The notes: generated by a model from the letters alone, not told the origin. 64,000 nt of DNA from Pseudomonas sp. B21_DOA (GCA_030544685.1 CP086683.1:1550001-1614000), one strand, 5' to 3'; shown: positions 1-12,370, numbered from the stretch's first letter. Numbers and translations are program-made.

Positions 1-14
1 GATTTGATTTTTGA

Positions 15-36
15 GGCCAGCGGCGCTTCGCTGGCC
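15..36. terminator. Stem-loop upstream of the RHS gene
   Basis: An 8-bp perfect stem (GGCCAGCG / CGCTGGCC, six-base loop) is followed by a short T-rich stretch ending in TTTT near position 50. It probably terminates a gene lying left of the window. Confidence 0.4.
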
Positions 37-81
37 GACTTGACCGTTTTAATATCTATCTGGAAAAAGGAGCTTTTTTCT

Positions 82-3000
82 ATGGAAAGTAATTCATCCT
101 CCGCTGTCCATTCAAACGCTTTCAACTTCGGTGAGTTTGTTTCCGGAGGCGTTGATCCCCGCACGGGTATGTACACCTGCGCCCTTTCGTTGGGAAAGCT
201 GCGCTCGGCGGATCTCAATGGTCCTGAACTTGCGTTTTCAGTGGCTTTCAATCCGCTCAACCAGACAGATGTCGGCTTCGGCATTGGCTGGTCGTTGACC
301 CTTACAAATTACGACTTGCATAGTAAAGTCATGACTTTGTCCAACGGTGAACGCTACAAGGCTGTCGAGACGTCTACCGGTTTGAAGTTCAAGGAAATGA
401 AACTGCAGACGGCGAAGGTGTTGGTGACCGGGGCGGGGCGCTATGAAGTTCGTTACAAGGATGGTCGGCGTGAGTTGCTGAAAGTCCTGGCTGGCAGTCA
501 TTTCGCCGTAGCAGAAAAAATAATTGCGGCGAACGGTGTCAGCGTTGCGCTGAAGCATGAGTTGTTCAATGGGTTTCCCAGGTTGGCTGAAATCAACGAT
601 ACCAAGCGCTGCCTGTTGAGGGTCACACGCAAGGCAGGCCAAGTGGTATTGACGCGGCATCCCGACACTGCTTCCAGTTCCGACTACAAAATGGTGTTGA
701 AAAACGCTCGGGTCACGGCGATCGAGCTACCGGTCGGTAGAGGTTGGGATCTGGAATATGAAGTCATAGATGGGGCCAGCTATTTACACCGCGTCGTCAA
801 TCCATTGCGCGGCGTAGAAATCATTCGCTACAAGCGCCATGGTCACCGTTTCGTAAGTGGCATTGATCGAACACTGCCGTTTGTCATCGCTCACGATATT
901 TACCCAGGAAGGGGCCAACCCAAGCTCTGCAAGGCGTACAAGTACTCCGACCATAACTTTCTTGGCCAGGGGCTGTCGCCGGCCAAAGCCAGCGACGGTG
1001 ATCCTCTCTATCAGGCGCCCGGCTATTACGTATACACCTCGGATGAGAAGTGGGTGGTAAAGGGCAAGGTCCACACGCGCATCAAGCGCACCTACAACAA
1101 GTTTCATCTTCTGGTCGCAGAGACGACCACCTGTGGCGACGCGCAGATCGAAGCCATCACCGAGTATCACTGCTCCGTCACCAAGCCATTCAATGACCAA
1201 GTGGCTCAGTTCCGCATGCCGAAGGTGCATTCGGTGACGTACCTTGATCGGCGCACCCAGCAAAAACGGCTGGAAACTACGGTCACCGAGTTCGATAACG
1301 AAGGCAACCTGGTCAAGCAGGTCGAGCCAAACGGGATCACGACTTCGACCGAATTCTATCCGGCAAGTGGTGGGGATAATTGTCCGGAGGATCCGCTGGG
1401 TTTCTCCAGGTTCCCGAGAAAGAGGACGGTCACGGCTGCCGGGGCGGATGGTGCTTCGACTGTCACGTACTATGACTATGCACTGCATACTGCATTGGAA
1501 GGTGCGCAGCTGGCATCCGTGTTACCGGTCGAGGAGCGTCTCTTCGAAGTTGTGGACGGCGTTGAGCAACTGCGTTCGAAAACCGCACGCAGTTATCTGG
1601 ACTCGCCCAAGGATCCCCTCAAACACGGCGCCACTAAAGAGCAAATCTTCACCCTGAATGAGAAAAAACCACAACAGAATTCTCCTATGAACTCGAGGGT
1701 GACAGGCTGCGGGTCAAGTCCAGCACACGCGGATTTGACGGAGCGTTGCAGAGCAGTGAGACAGTGCTTTCGACGCTAACCGGCCTGTTGATGGCGCAAA
1801 CAGGTGTCGATGGCGAGCACATCGAACATCAATATGACGCCATCGGCCGGGCAGTGCGCAAAACGGTCGCTTCCGGCACCGCTTATGCCGCCGCTACCCA
1901 GTGGGCGTATCTGGCCGCCAGCAAACAGCAGCCGGCGACGGTGGTGACCACGGATCCCGCCGGCGGCGAGCAGAGAGTGGCCTACGATGGCCTGGAACGG
2001 ATCATCACCGTTCAGGAAAAGGACTGCGACCATCCCGACAAGGACGGTCTCATCCAGGCTCGCACACTTTATTCTGCCCTGTATGATTCGGTCGGTCACA
2101 AGGTGAACGTGACGCTGACCGATTGGCGCGATAACAAGCCTTATCCGGTCAGCACCCGCTACGAGTTCGATTCCTGGGGTCAGGTCAGCAAGACGCTGCA
2201 TGCCGATGGGCGTATTGAACATAGTGAGGCGAATCCGGTCCTTCGCCAGCACAGCCATTGGCTTCAGGGCATGGGCAAGACACTCACCCTGATCAATGAC
2301 TTCGACAAGCCGTTGAGTGTCGAGAGCTTCAATCTGAAGAACAAGAGTCTCGGCAAAACCGTTTACACCTATGACGGTTACGGACGCACGACCAGCCAGA
2401 CAGATCCTGTCGGCAATACCAGGAAATATGAGTACGACGTTTTCGACCGGATGATCCGCAGTGTTATGCCCGACGGCAGTAAGGTCGTAACCGACTACGC
2501 GGAGCATAGTGATGAAGGGCTTGCGATCGACATCAAAGTCGGTGACAAAGTGTTGGGCCAGCAGACTTATGATGGTTTGGGTCGTTTGATCCAAAGTACC
2601 GTGGGCGGACGAAAGTCTGAGGCTGGTTATGAAGCGGGCTTCACTCAGCCACAGTGGCACAAGAGTGCTGATGGCAAAAAAACCGAGTTCACTTATTTGC
2701 GCGATCTGGGCGGTTTACTGACTGAGCGCAAGGCGGGAGAAGAGGTCACGACACTGACTTACGACCCCGTCAGTGGCAATCCCTTGACCTGTACCGAAAG
2801 CGGCAGGACACGCAGCTTTGCCTATCACCCTTCCGGGCGCCTGAAATCTGAAACGACGACCTTCGGCGCTGTCACGAAAGCAACATCCAGTACCTGGTCC
2901 CTGCAGGGGCGACCGATCACCCACGTTGATGTGCTCGGTACCGACAACAGATCTGAATACGATGAGTTCGGCCGCCTTCTATCCGCCTCGCAAGGGTCGC

Positions 3001-4739
3001 TGAAAACCGAGTTCCACTACGACGCCCAGACGGGAATGCTGGAGTGGACGAAAACCGAAGACACGTCGATCAAGCGTCATATGATCACCCGGTTCGTCTA
3101 TGACGATATCGGTCGTGAAACCCGGCGTACATTCGAGATTCAGGGCCAGCCTGACCAGACGCTGCAATCGACTTACACGCTTGCCGGCAAACTGGCGCAG
3201 AAAGTCTCCAGGCGCGGCACGCAGATTTTGCGTGATGAGCAATTCACCTACGATGTGCGCGGGCGTCTGATCCAGTACGACTGTGCCGGCACTCAAAAGC
3301 CCCGCGATCCGTATGGCAAGGAAATCGTCCAGCAGACCTTCACCTTCGATGCGCTGGACAACATTCTTACGGTGCAGACGAAGTTCCCGCTGGGCGTGAA
3401 TCTCACCACGTTCAGTTATGACAATCCCGATCCTGTACAGCTCAGCGCAGTCAAACATTCCCATGTCGACTATCCACCGGCAGTGACACTGGAATACGAC
3501 GCCAACGGCAGGATGATCAAGGACGACCAGGCGCGAACGCTGGCCTATGACGCGTTCGGACGTCTTGAGCAATTGTCCGACGCAGGGGATCAGTAATCCG
3601 TGGCTACCATTACGACGGTCTCGACGATCTGGTTGAACTGTCGCAACCCGAAAAGGCGACTGTGCAGCGTTATTACCACGCAGGCCGGGTCGCCAATGAG
3701 GTGAGTGGTGAAAATTCATCCAGTGTCGTGCGTCACGGTGGCGCGCTTGTGGGACAGCGGCAACTCGGTTTGAACGCCAGCGCACAGCTGTTTGGCACCG
3801 ACCAACAGCAAAGCGTGCTGGCAACACTGGGTAAGGAGGAGCACCTCACCGATTGCGCCTACAGTCCTTATGGGCACCGTCCTGCCGAAGGCGGATTGTT
3901 CAGCCTGGCGGGGTTCAACGGCGAACAGCTGGATCCGGTTACCGGGCTGTATCTGCTGGGCAACGGTTACCGGGCCTATAGCCCGACACTGATGCGTTTT
4001 CTTTCCCCCGATAGCATGAGTCCGTTCGGTGCGGGCGGATTGAATGCCTACAGTTATTGTCTGGGCGACCCTGTCAATCGGGTTGACCCTACCGGGCATG
4101 TCTCCTGGCAATCGATCCTCGGCATCGGCCTCAGTATTCTCGGGATTGTTGCCAGCGTGGTGACGATGGGCGCGGCAACGCCATGGGCAGTGGCGGCATT
4201 GGGGCTGGCGGTTACTTCAGGCCTGGCGGGTATTGCCAGCGAGGTGGTCAATGAGCTGGCACCGGGTTCTCAGGCGGGCGAGATATTGGGCTGGATCAGT
4301 TTTGGTCTCGGGCTGGCTTCGCTCGGTGCAGGTTTGGCGGCGGGTGCAAAAGCTGCTGTGAATGCGGGCAGGAAGATGGCTTCAGCTTTTAGTAAAGGCC
4401 TCAGTCCCGGTGCCAAGGACGCAGCCAAAGCGGCACGACATATTAAAAAGGGTGGAAAAGGCGCAAGGGCTGCGGCCAAAAAGCCCAGGCGCCCGTGGAG
4501 GAAGTCACGGAGAGACCTTGGCAATTAATCCGGCCGGATACAGAAGAGTACGTCTATGCCACTCATAAGACGATGGCCGACCAATTCTTCGGGTACGTGG
4601 AAAGCGATATGTCCCCCTCCAGGCAGCCAGGAAATCCAGGATGTTTTACGAGGAATTCGGCGCAGCCGGGGATGGAAGAAAAGTAACGCATGTTTTTTCG
4701 CAGCCTCGAAAGGACGTGGGGAGCGTATTTATCTTCTAG
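82..4739 (+). CDS. RHS/YD-repeat polymorphic toxin-like protein (four apparent frameshifts)
   Basis: Start ATG at 82 follows an AAGGAG ribosome site. The product has an N-terminal TcaC/RHS-like region, many YD repeats (for example EYDVFDRMIR, YEYDAIGR-like units) and the RHS-associated core near 3900-4100 (GLYLLGNGYRAYSPTLMRF, then DPVNRVDPTGH). After the core come two hydrophobic helices (about 4110-4350) and a basic linker, the usual position of a polymorphic toxin tip. The reading frame breaks near 1660, 3593, 4478-4482 (run of five A) and probably 4613-4617 (run of five C). Adding one base at each gives one frame of 1553 residues ending at TAG 4737-4739. The first two breaks are well supported by continuing homology. 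The last two affect the tip, so its sequence and end are uncertain; an alternative frame reads on to about 4852. I do not recognise the tip domain. The family is secreted or injected, often by type VI secretion or Tc complexes; which applies here is unknown. Confidence 0.75.
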
Positions 4740-4877
4740 AGGACAGTAAACAGAGAGTTTGCAAAGTCCTGCAGGCGGGTGGCCATTGGTCCGACGGGGA
4801 GACCAACGCAATAATGAGATCGGCGAAAAATATGGTTACAACGCGCACATGAGCACTGTGAATACTTCGCCTGCCCG

Positions 4878-5949
4878 TTATGGGTGTGAAGGTCTGGAGT
4901 GCTGTTCAAGCGCCCACTCCACGTGTTCTTTAACCAACTCTGACGGATAGTCCCGTCGCGCCTTCAACGCTTCCAGCACCGGAATCGTTGAAGGCGCATT
5001 CTAACCCCACCGCGAGATTGCGCAACCAGCGCTCATACCCGGCACGCCGCAACGGCGAGCCTTCAGTGCTGCTCAAGAACTTCTCTTCATCCCACAAAAA
5101 CAGCTCAGCCAACTCGGCATTGTCGAGGTTGTGTCGTGGCTTGAAATCGCTTTCCCCGGAAGGTTTGGCGAAGCGGTTCCACGGGCAGACGATCTGGCAG
5201 TCATCGCAGCCGAACACCCGATTGCCGATCAGCGGCCGCAACTCTTCGGGGATGGCGGTCTTCAGCTCAATGGTCAGATAGGAAATGCAACGCCGGGCGT
5301 CCAGCACATAGGGGCCGACGAACGCATTGGTCGGGCAGATATCCAGACACGCCGTGCAGCGCCCGCAATGTTCGCTGCTGTGCGGTTCGTCCACCGGCAA
5401 CGGCAGATCGACGAACAGCTCACTGAGGAAGAAATAACTGCCGGCCTTGCGGTTGAGCACCAGAGTGTTTTTGCCGATCCAGCCTAGCCCGGCCTGTTCG
5501 GCGATGGCTTTTTCCAGCACCGGTGCGCTGTCGACGAAGGCACGGAAACCGAACGGGCCGATCTGCGCCTGAATCCTGTCGGCCAATTGTTGAACACGTT
5601 TACGGATCAATTTGTGGTAATCGCGGCCCAAGGCATAACGCGATACGTAAGCCTTTTCCGGTTCAGCCAGGCGTTTGGCCATTTCGGTATCGCCCGGCAG
5701 GTAGTCCATGCGCAGCGAGACCACGCGCAACGTACCCGGCACCAACTCTTCGGGATGCGAGCGTTTGCTGCCATGGGCGCCCATGTAGTCCATGTCGCCG
5801 TGGTAGCCGGCCTCGAGCCAGCGCTGTAGATGCTGCTCGTGCTCGGCCAGATCCAGACCGCTGATGCCGACTTGCTGAAAGCCCAGGTCGCGGCCCCAAT
5901 CCTTGATCGATTGGGCGAGGGCGGGCAGGTCTGTGGTGATGGCGGACAT
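4878..5949 (-). CDS. queG: Epoxyqueuosine reductase QueG (one frameshift near the C-terminus)
   Basis: QueG reduces epoxyqueuosine to queuosine in the tRNA wobble position, using cobalamin and two [4Fe-4S] clusters in the cytoplasm. The product begins MSAITTDLPALAQSIKDWG and shows both ferredoxin-like cysteine sets, CGRCTACLDICP and CDDCQIVCP. After 'NLAVGL' the frame breaks at about 5000-5004. In the neighbouring frame the expected tail continues (NAPSTIPVLEALKARRDYP ... EHVEWALEQH) to a stop at 4878-4880, giving about 357 residues, normal for the family. The gene is divergent from the NAD(P)H-hydrate repair gene, which begins 63 bp away on the other strand. This pairing is typical of Pseudomonas. 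Confidence 0.92.
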
Positions 5950-6012
5950 GAGGCGAGAGAAACCGGAGCTGAGGTGCGTATAATTCTGCCAGACATCGGA
6001 GCCCGAAGACGC

Positions 6013-7512
6013 ATGCCGCAGACGAAAGATGAATTACCCGACGCGCTGTACCGCGCCGCGCAGGTGCGCGAACTCGACGCGCGGCTGATCGCCGCCGGTA
6101 CGCCGGGCTTCGAATTGATGCAACGCGCCGCCCGCGCGACGTGGCGCGCACTGGTGCGCAAGTGGCCGGCAGCGAACGAGCTGACCGTGCTCGCCGGGCA
6201 CGGCAACAACGCTGGCGACGGTTATCTGGTGGCCGGGCTGGCGCTGCGGGCCGGTTGGACGGTGCGCGTTCTCGCCGTCGGCGATCCGCAACGTTTGCAG
6301 GGCGATGCCGCACTGGCCCATGCCGAATCCGTAGCTGCTGGTGTTGTGGTGCAAGGCTGGCAGGGGCAAAGCGAGCTGCGCGGTGTCGTCCTCGATGCCT
6401 TGCTCGGCACTGGCCTGAGCGGCGAAGTGCGTGAGCCGTATGCATCGGTGATCAAGGCGATCAACGCCTGCGGTTTGCCGGTGGTGGCGGTCGATATTCC
6501 GTCAGGGCTATGTGCCGATACCGGGCGTGAACTGGGCGTCGCGGTCCGCGCCGATCTAACGGTGACATTCATTGCTATGAAGATCGGGCTGTTGACCGGC
6601 GACGCGGCGGATCATATTGGCGAACTGGTCTTCAACGACTTGCAAGCCACCGACGAAATTTTCAGTGACATTCCCGTCTGCGCTCAACGCCTGAGCGCCG
6701 CTAATCTTCCAGCACTTGCGCCGCGCGCGCCGACCTCGCACAAGGGCCGCTTTGGCCATGTGCTGTTGATCGGCGGCGATCATGGTTTCGGCGGGGCGAT
6801 CCTGCTCAGCACGGAAACGGCCTTGCGCAGCGGCGCGGGCATGGTCTCGCTGGCGACTCGGCCAGAGCATGTGCCAGCGGCGCTGACCCGCGTGCCAGAG
6901 GCGATGGCGCTCGGCACCTCGTCAGCCAATCAACTGATGGGTCTGCTGGAAAAGGCTTCGGTGCTGGTGGTCGGGCCGGGGCTCGGTCAAGCCAGTTGGG
7001 GGCGCGCCTTGTTGTCGGCCGCCGCCAACGCACCGTTGCCACAGGTGTGGGACGCCGACGCGTTGAACCTGCTGGCCAGCGCTTTTGTCCAGTTGCCCGA
7101 GGGTTGCGTGATTACCCCGCATCCGGGCGAGGCGGCGCGCTTGCTTGGCGTCAGCACCACCGAGGTGCAGGCCGATCGCCCGGCCGCTGCTATGGCGTTG
7201 AGCAAAAAGTATTCAGCGGTAGTGGTTCTGAAAGGTGCCGGCAGTCTGATCGCCCATCCAGACGGGCGTCTGGCCCTGTGTCACCAAGGTCATCCGGCGA
7301 TGGCGACGGGCGGGTTGGGTGATGTGCTGGCCGGTCTCACCGGCGCATTGCTGGCCCAAGGCATGGGCGCGTTCGATGCGGCATGCCTGGCCGTCTGGCT
7401 GCACGCCAACGCGGGTATGCAACAAGGCAAATTCGGCCGTGGGCTGGCGGCCAGTGATCTGATTCCAGCCATTCGTCAGTTGTTGGAGGAGCAAGCACCG
7501 TGTCTGAAGTAA
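6013..7512 (+). CDS. nnr: Bifunctional NAD(P)H-hydrate epimerase / ADP-dependent dehydratase
   Basis: This repairs damaged (hydrated) NADH and NADPH. The N-terminal YjeF_N epimerase half carries GHGNNAGDGYLVAG. The C-terminal YjeF_C dehydratase half has GRFGHVLLIGGDHGFGGA, a GPGLG motif, and the nucleotide-binding ATGGLGDVLAGLTG near the end. The start ATG at 6013 gives MPQTKDELPDALYRAAQVREL, matching the family N-terminus; the frame is open further upstream but overlaps the queG promoter side. The length is 499 residues, as expected for the fused protein. It overlaps tsaE by 13 bp, so the two are probably co-transcribed and translationally coupled. Confidence 0.95.
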   Translation: MPQTKDELPDALYRAAQVRELDARLIAAGTPGFELMQRAARATWRALVRKWPAANELTVLAGHGNNAGDGYLVAGLALRAGWTVRVLAVGDPQRLQGDAALAHAESVAAGVVVQGWQGQSELRGVVLDALLGTGLSGEVREPYASVIKAINACGLPVVAVDIPSGLCADTGRELGVAVRADLTVTFIAMKIGLLTGDAADHIGELVFNDLQATDEIFSDIPVCAQRLSAANLPALAPRAPTSHKGRFGHVLLIGGDHGFGGAILLSTETALRSGAGMVSLATRPEHVPAALTRVPEAMALGTSSANQLMGLLEKASVLVVGPGLGQASWGRALLSAAANAPLPQVWDADALNLLASAFVQLPEGCVITPHPGEAARLLGVSTTEVQADRPAAAMALSKKYSAVVVLKGAGSLIAHPDGRLALCHQGHPAMATGGLGDVLAGLTGALLAQGMGAFDAACLAVWLHANAGMQQGKFGRGLAASDLIPAIRQLLEEQAPCLK

Positions 7513-7970
7513 CCCTGTACCTGGCTGATGAACAGGCGATGAGCGACTTTGGCGCACGGATCGCCCGCGTCACCCAGGGCCATGGCCTGATTTTTCTTGA
7601 AGGCAACCTGGGCATGGGCAAAACCACGCTCTCGCGTGGCATCATTCGCGGGCTGGGGCATGTTGGCGCGGTAAAAAGTCCGACCTTCACCTTGGTTGAG
7701 CCCTACGAGATCGGTGACGTTCGTGCCTTCCACTTCGACCTGTATCGACTGGTCGATCCGGAAGAGCTGGAGTTTCTCGGTATCCGTGACTACTTCGAAG
7801 ACGATGCCCTGTGCCTGATCGAATGGCCCGATAAAGGTGCAGGCTTTTTGCCAAAGCCTGACCTGACCATTACCATTGGCCCGCAAGACAGCGGGCGTTC
7901 GCTGAAAATTTTAGCCCAGGGCTCGCGTGGCGAGGCCTGGTGTGCCGCTTTGGCATTGGAATCCAATTAA
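7500..7970 (+). CDS. tsaE: tRNA threonylcarbamoyladenosine synthesis ATPase TsaE
   Basis: TsaE is the ATPase of the TsaBDE complex that makes t6A37 in ANN-decoding tRNAs. It starts at GTG 7500, inside the end of the upstream gene. The 156-residue product has a P-loop at residues 35-42 (GNLGMGKT) and the family segments KSPTFTLVEPY and LIEWPDKG. It lies in the order nnr-tsaE-amiB-mutL seen widely in gamma-proteobacteria. Confidence 0.95.
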   Translation: MSEVTLYLADEQAMSDFGARIARVTQGHGLIFLEGNLGMGKTTLSRGIIRGLGHVGAVKSPTFTLVEPYEIGDVRAFHFDLYRLVDPEELEFLGIRDYFEDDALCLIEWPDKGAGFLPKPDLTITIGPQDSGRSLKILAQGSRGEAWCAALALESN

Positions 7971-9400
7971 ATGATGGGGTTTGGTATGCGCTTTCGCGCG
8001 TTGGTGGCTGCCGCTGGACTGATGTTGATGGCAGTAACCGTCAACGCTGTGGCCGATTCAAAGGTCAACAGCGTGCGCCTGTGGCGGGCGCCGGACAATA
8101 CGCGACTGGTTTTCGACCTCAGCGGCCCGGTGCAGCACAGTGTCTTCACCCTGACTGCCCCGGATCGGTTGGTGATCGACATCAACGGCGCCACCCTCGG
8201 CGCGCCGTTGAATGTGCAGACCGCGAACACGCCGATCACCGCGATGCGCTCAGCCCAGCGCACGCCGACCGACTTGCGGGTGGTCATCGACCTGAAAAAG
8301 CCGTCACCCCGAAAAGTTTCTCGCTGGCGCCGAACGCGCAGTACGGCAACCGTCTGGTGGTCGATCTGTTCGACAACCCGGCCGATGCCGCGCCGCCGCC
8401 GGCCCCGACACCTTCGGTGGCGACCGTGCCGGCAGTGCCGGTGACCCCGACCGAGCCGGCGATCAAGCTGCCTCCAGCTCCTGCCGGCAAGCGTGACATT
8501 ATCGTTGTGATCGACGCCGGCCACGGTGGCGAAGACCCGGGCGCGTCTGGCTCGCGCGGCCAGCGTGAAAAAGACGTGGTGCTGCAGATCGCCCGCGAGT
8601 TGCAGCGTCAGGTCAACGGTATGAAAGGTTTCCGCGCCGAACTGACCCGTACCGGCGACTACTTCATTCCATTGCGCGGGCGGACCGAAATCGCGCGCAA
8701 GAAGGGCGCCGACCTGTTCGTCTCGATTCACGCCGACGCAGCGCCGTCCGCAGCCGCGTTCGGTGCGTCGGTGTTCGCTCTGTCCGATCGTGGCGCTACG
8801 TCCGAGACCGCCCGTTGGCTGGCCGACAGTGAAAACCGTTCCGACCTGATCGGCGGTGCCGGCAACGTCAGCCTCGACGACAAGGACCGCATGCTCGCTG
8901 GCGTGTTGCTCGATCTGTCGATGACTGCGTCGCTGACTTCCAGCCTCAACGTCGGGCAAAAGGTGCTGACCAACATCGGTCGCGTCACGCCGCTGCACAA
9001 ACAGCGCGTGGAACAAGCCGGATTCATGGTGCTGAAGTCGCCGGACATTCCATCGATCCTGGTCGAAACCGGCTTCATCTCCAACGCCAACGAAGCGAAC
9101 AAACTGTCCGCGTCGAGCCATCAGCAAGCTCTGGCCCGTTCGATCAGCAGCGGCGTGCGCCAGTTCTTCCAGCAGAATCCGCCGCCCGGCACTTACATCG
9201 CCTGGCTGCGTGATTCCGGCAAGATTGCCCAAGGCCCGCGCGACCACCGCGTCGGCCCGGGCGAAACGCTAGCGATGATCGGCGTGCGCTATCAGGTTTC
9301 GCCGGCCACGTTGCGTGCTGCCAACAACCTGAAAAGCGATGAGCTGAAAGTCGGTCAGCACCTGACCATTCCCGGCACCGAACTGGCGTCCAAAGAATGA
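7971..9400 (+). CDS. amiB: N-acetylmuramoyl-L-alanine amidase AmiB with LysM (one frameshift)
   Basis: This periplasmic zinc amidase cleaves the stem peptide from muramic acid during daughter-cell separation. In order it has a signal peptide, an AMIN domain ([17 protein letters not shown] onward), a Pro/Ala/Thr-rich linker, an Amidase_3 domain with the zinc and catalytic motifs [18 protein letters not shown] and LVETGFISN, and a C-terminal LysM domain ([17 protein letters not shown]) that binds peptidoglycan. The frame breaks at about 8300 after [10 protein letters not shown]; restoring one G after the A-run joins it to [12 protein letters not shown], giving about 476 residues. ATGs at 7971, 7974 and 7986 are all possible starts. 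Its stop overlaps the mutL start (ATGA). Confidence 0.93.
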
Positions 9401-11304
9401 ACCAGGTATTGAACACGGCGCGCATCGAGCTGCTCAGCCCACGACTGGCGAACCAGATCGCCGCCGGTGAAGTGGTTGAGCGCCCGGCTTCGGTGATCAA
9501 GGAGTTGCTGGAAAACAGCCTCGATTCTGGCGCCAAGCGTATCGACGTCGACGTCGAGCAGGGCGGCGTCAAGTTGCTGCGCGTGCGTGATGACGGCAGT
9601 GGAATTTCGGCCGATGACCTGCCGCTGGCCCTGGCCCGTCACGCCACCAGCAAGATTCGCAACCTCGAAGATCTGGAACAGGTGATGAGCCTGGGTTTCC
9701 GTGGCGAGGCGCTGGCGTCGATCAGCTCGGTGGCGCGTTTGACCCTGACCTCGCGCACCCGCGATGCCGACCAGGCCTGGCAGGTAGAAACCGAAGGCCG
9801 GGACATGGCGCCGCGCGTGCAGCCGGCTGCGCACCCGGTTGGCACCTCGGTGGAAGTCCGTGACCTGTTCTTCAACACCCCGGCCCGGCGCAAATTTCTC
9901 AAGACCGAAAAAACCGAATTCGATCACCTGCAGGAAGTGATCAAGCGTCTGGCGCTGGCGCGTTTCGACGTGGCTTTTCATCTGCGCCACAACGGCAAGA
10001 CCATCCTCAGCCTGCACGAGGCCCACGATGATGCGGCCCGCGCACGGCGTGTGGCGGCGATCTGCGGTTCGGGGTTTCTCGAGCAAGCTTTGCCGATCGA
10101 GATCGAACGTAATGGCCTGCACCTGTGGGGCTGGGTCGGTTTGCCGACCTTCAACCGCAGTCAGGCGGACTTGCAGTATTTCTTCGTAAACGGCCGAGCA
10201 GTGCGCGACAAACTGGTGGCCCACGCCGTGCGTCAGGCTTATCGCGACGTGCTGTTCAACGGTCGGCACCCGACCTTTGCGCTGTTTTTCGAGGTCGATC
10301 CGGCGGCGGTCGACGTCAACGTCCACCCGACCAAGCACGAAGTGCGTTTCCGCGACGGGCGCATGGTTCATGACTTCCTGTATGGCACGCTGCACCGTGC
10401 GCTGGGCGACGTGCGTCCGGAAGATCAATTGGCCGGCTCGGTCACCACGGCGATCGTTCGACCTAGTGGCATCGAGGCGGGCGAATTCGGTCCGCAGGGC
10501 GAGATGCGTCTGGCCGCCAATGCGCTGCTGGAGCAGCCGCAGGCGCAGCCGGTGTTCAATACTTCGTCCGGCGCCAGCGCTGGCGGCGCTTATCAATATC
10601 AATACACGCCGCGTCCGCAATCGACGTTGCCCGCTGCCGAAGCTCAAGCTGCTTACAAGGAGTTTTTCGCGCCGCTGCCTGAAGCCAATGCCAGCGCACT
10701 GCCGACCGGTCAGGAAGATATCCCGCCGCTCGGCTATGCACTGGCGCAGCTCAAGGGCATCTATATTCTGTCCGAGAACGCCCATGGCCTGGTGCTGGTG
10801 GACATGCATGCCGCCCACGAGCGGATCATGTACGAGCGCCTGAAAATCGCCATGGCCAGCGAAGGCCTCAGTGGTCAGCCGTTGCTGGTGCCGGAGTCAC
10901 TGGCGGTCAGTCAGCGCGAGGCCGACTGCGCTGAAGAACACGCCGCGTGGTTTCAGCGTCTTGGTTTTGAATTGCAGCGGCTGGGGCCGGAAACCCTGGC
11001 GATCCGGCAGATTCCCGCATTGCTCAAGCAGGCCGAAGCCAATCGACTGGTCGGCGACGTGCTTTCGGATTTGATGGAGTACGGCACCAGCGACCGTATC
11101 CAGGCGCACCTCAACGAACTGCTCGGCACCATGGCCTGCCACGGCGCGATCCGCGCCAACCGGCGTCTGGCCCTGCCGGAAATGAACGGCCTGCTGCGTG
11201 ATATGGAAAACACCGAACGCAGCGGTCAATGCAACCATGGCCGACCGACCTGGACCCAATTGGGTCTGGACGATCTGGACAAACTGTTCCTGCGCGGTCG
11301 TTGA
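9397..11304 (+). CDS. mutL: DNA mismatch repair protein MutL
   Basis: MutL couples mismatch recognition by MutS to strand incision. The N-terminal GHKL ATPase is evident from [14 protein letters not shown] and [10 protein letters not shown], followed by the transducer domain. The C-terminal dimerisation domain contains [12 protein letters not shown], which fits the metal-binding endonuclease signature DQHA(X)2E(X)4E with Q replaced by M. This suggests the nicking activity seen in Pseudomonas MutL proteins is retained. Length is 635 residues. It overlaps amiB by 4 bp and miaA by 1 bp. Confidence 0.97.
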   Translation: MNQVLNTARIELLSPRLANQIAAGEVVERPASVIKELLENSLDSGAKRIDVDVEQGGVKLLRVRDDGSGISADDLPLALARHATSKIRNLEDLEQVMSLGFRGEALASISSVARLTLTSRTRDADQAWQVETEGRDMAPRVQPAAHPVGTSVEVRDLFFNTPARRKFLKTEKTEFDHLQEVIKRLALARFDVAFHLRHNGKTILSLHEAHDDAARARRVAAICGSGFLEQALPIEIERNGLHLWGWVGLPTFNRSQADLQYFFVNGRAVRDKLVAHAVRQAYRDVLFNGRHPTFALFFEVDPAAVDVNVHPTKHEVRFRDGRMVHDFLYGTLHRALGDVRPEDQLAGSVTTAIVRPSGIEAGEFGPQGEMRLAANALLEQPQAQPVFNTSSGASAGGAYQYQYTPRPQSTLPAAEAQAAYKEFFAPLPEANASALPTGQEDIPPLGYALAQLKGIYILSENAHGLVLVDMHAAHERIMYERLKIAMASEGLSGQPLLVPESLAVSQREADCAEEHAAWFQRLGFELQRLGPETLAIRQIPALLKQAEANRLVGDVLSDLMEYGTSDRIQAHLNELLGTMACHGAIRANRRLALPEMNGLLRDMENTERSGQCNHGRPTWTQLGLDDLDKLFLRGR

Positions 11305-12275
11305 TGAGCCAGCTTCCTCCAGCGATTTTCCTGATGGGCCCGACCGCTGCGGGCAAGACCGATCTGGCCATCGAGCTGAACAAAGTGCTGCCGTGCGAAT
11401 TGATCAGTGTCGATTCGGCGCTGGTCTACCGCGGCATGGACATCGGCACGGCCAAGCCTTCGAAAGAGTTGCTGGCGCAATACCCGCACCGGCTGATCGA
11501 CATCCTCGACCCCGCTGAAGCGTATTCAGCCGCCGATTTCCGCCGCGACGCGTTGCAGGCCATGGCCGAAATCACTGGACGAGGAAAGATCCCGCTGCTG
11601 GTCGGCGGCACCATGCTCTATTACAAGGCTTTGGTTGAAGGTCTGGCGGACATGCCGGCGGCCGATCCCGAGGTCCGTGCGCAGATCGAGGAAGAAGCTG
11701 CGCGCCTCGGCTGGCAAGCCCTGCACGATCAACTGGCGCAAATCGATCCGGTGTCGGCGGCGCGCATTCATCCCAATGATCCGCAGCGCTTGAGTCGGGC
11801 ACTTGAAGTGTATCGAGTCAGCGGGCAGAGCATGACCGCCCTGCGCGAGCAACAATCTGCGCAAAGTACTGAAGCAGCCGCTTCGGGACGCCAACAATTG
11901 CCCTATACTGTCGCGAACCTGGCCATTGCTCCGGCGAATCGTCAGGTTTTGCACCAGCGAATTGAACAAAGATTCACAAATATGTTGGAACAGGGATTCA
12001 TCGACGAGGTCGTAGCCCTGCGTAAAAGAAGTGACCTGCATTCGGGGTTGCCGTCTATACGTGCGGTAGGCTACCGCCAAGTCTGGGATTACCTGGACGG
12101 CAAGCTGACATTGGCCCAGATGCAGGAGCGGGGCATCATCGCCACGCGCCAATTGGCCAAACGCCAGTTTACCTGGCTGCGCAGCTGGGACGATTTGCAC
12201 TGGCTGGACAGTCTTGATTGCGACAATCTGCCACGCGCCTTGAAATACCTCGGGACCATCTCCATATTGAGCTGA
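11304..12275 (+). CDS. miaA: tRNA dimethylallyltransferase MiaA
   Basis: MiaA adds the isopentenyl group to A37 of tRNAs reading UNN codons, the first step toward ms2i6A. The product begins [19 protein letters not shown] with the P-loop at residues 12-19, followed by [20 protein letters not shown] and the family motif [20 protein letters not shown]. Length is 323 residues. Its ATG overlaps the mutL stop (TGATG), implying coupling. The usual downstream gene hfq follows after about 95 bp. Confidence 0.97.
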   Translation: MSQLPPAIFLMGPTAAGKTDLAIELNKVLPCELISVDSALVYRGMDIGTAKPSKELLAQYPHRLIDILDPAEAYSAADFRRDALQAMAEITGRGKIPLLVGGTMLYYKALVEGLADMPAADPEVRAQIEEEAARLGWQALHDQLAQIDPVSAARIHPNDPQRLSRALEVYRVSGQSMTALREQQSAQSTEAAASGRQQLPYTVANLAIAPANRQVLHQRIEQRFTNMLEQGFIDEVVALRKRSDLHSGLPSIRAVGYRQVWDYLDGKLTLAQMQERGIIATRQLAKRQFTWLRSWDDLHWLDSLDCDNLPRALKYLGTISILS

Positions 12276-12370
12276 GTCCTTGCAATTGCCGTCTATCCTT
12301 GGGGGTGTGACGGCCGAAGCCATCTGAATTTACCTGTTTTTATTATTGAATCCTTAAAGGAGTGCGGCAC

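Noticed and set aside
5830..6012. N-terminal extension of the NAD(P)H-hydrate repair gene
   Set aside because: The extension lies over queG coding sequence on the opposite strand, and the family N-terminus matches the ATG at 6013.
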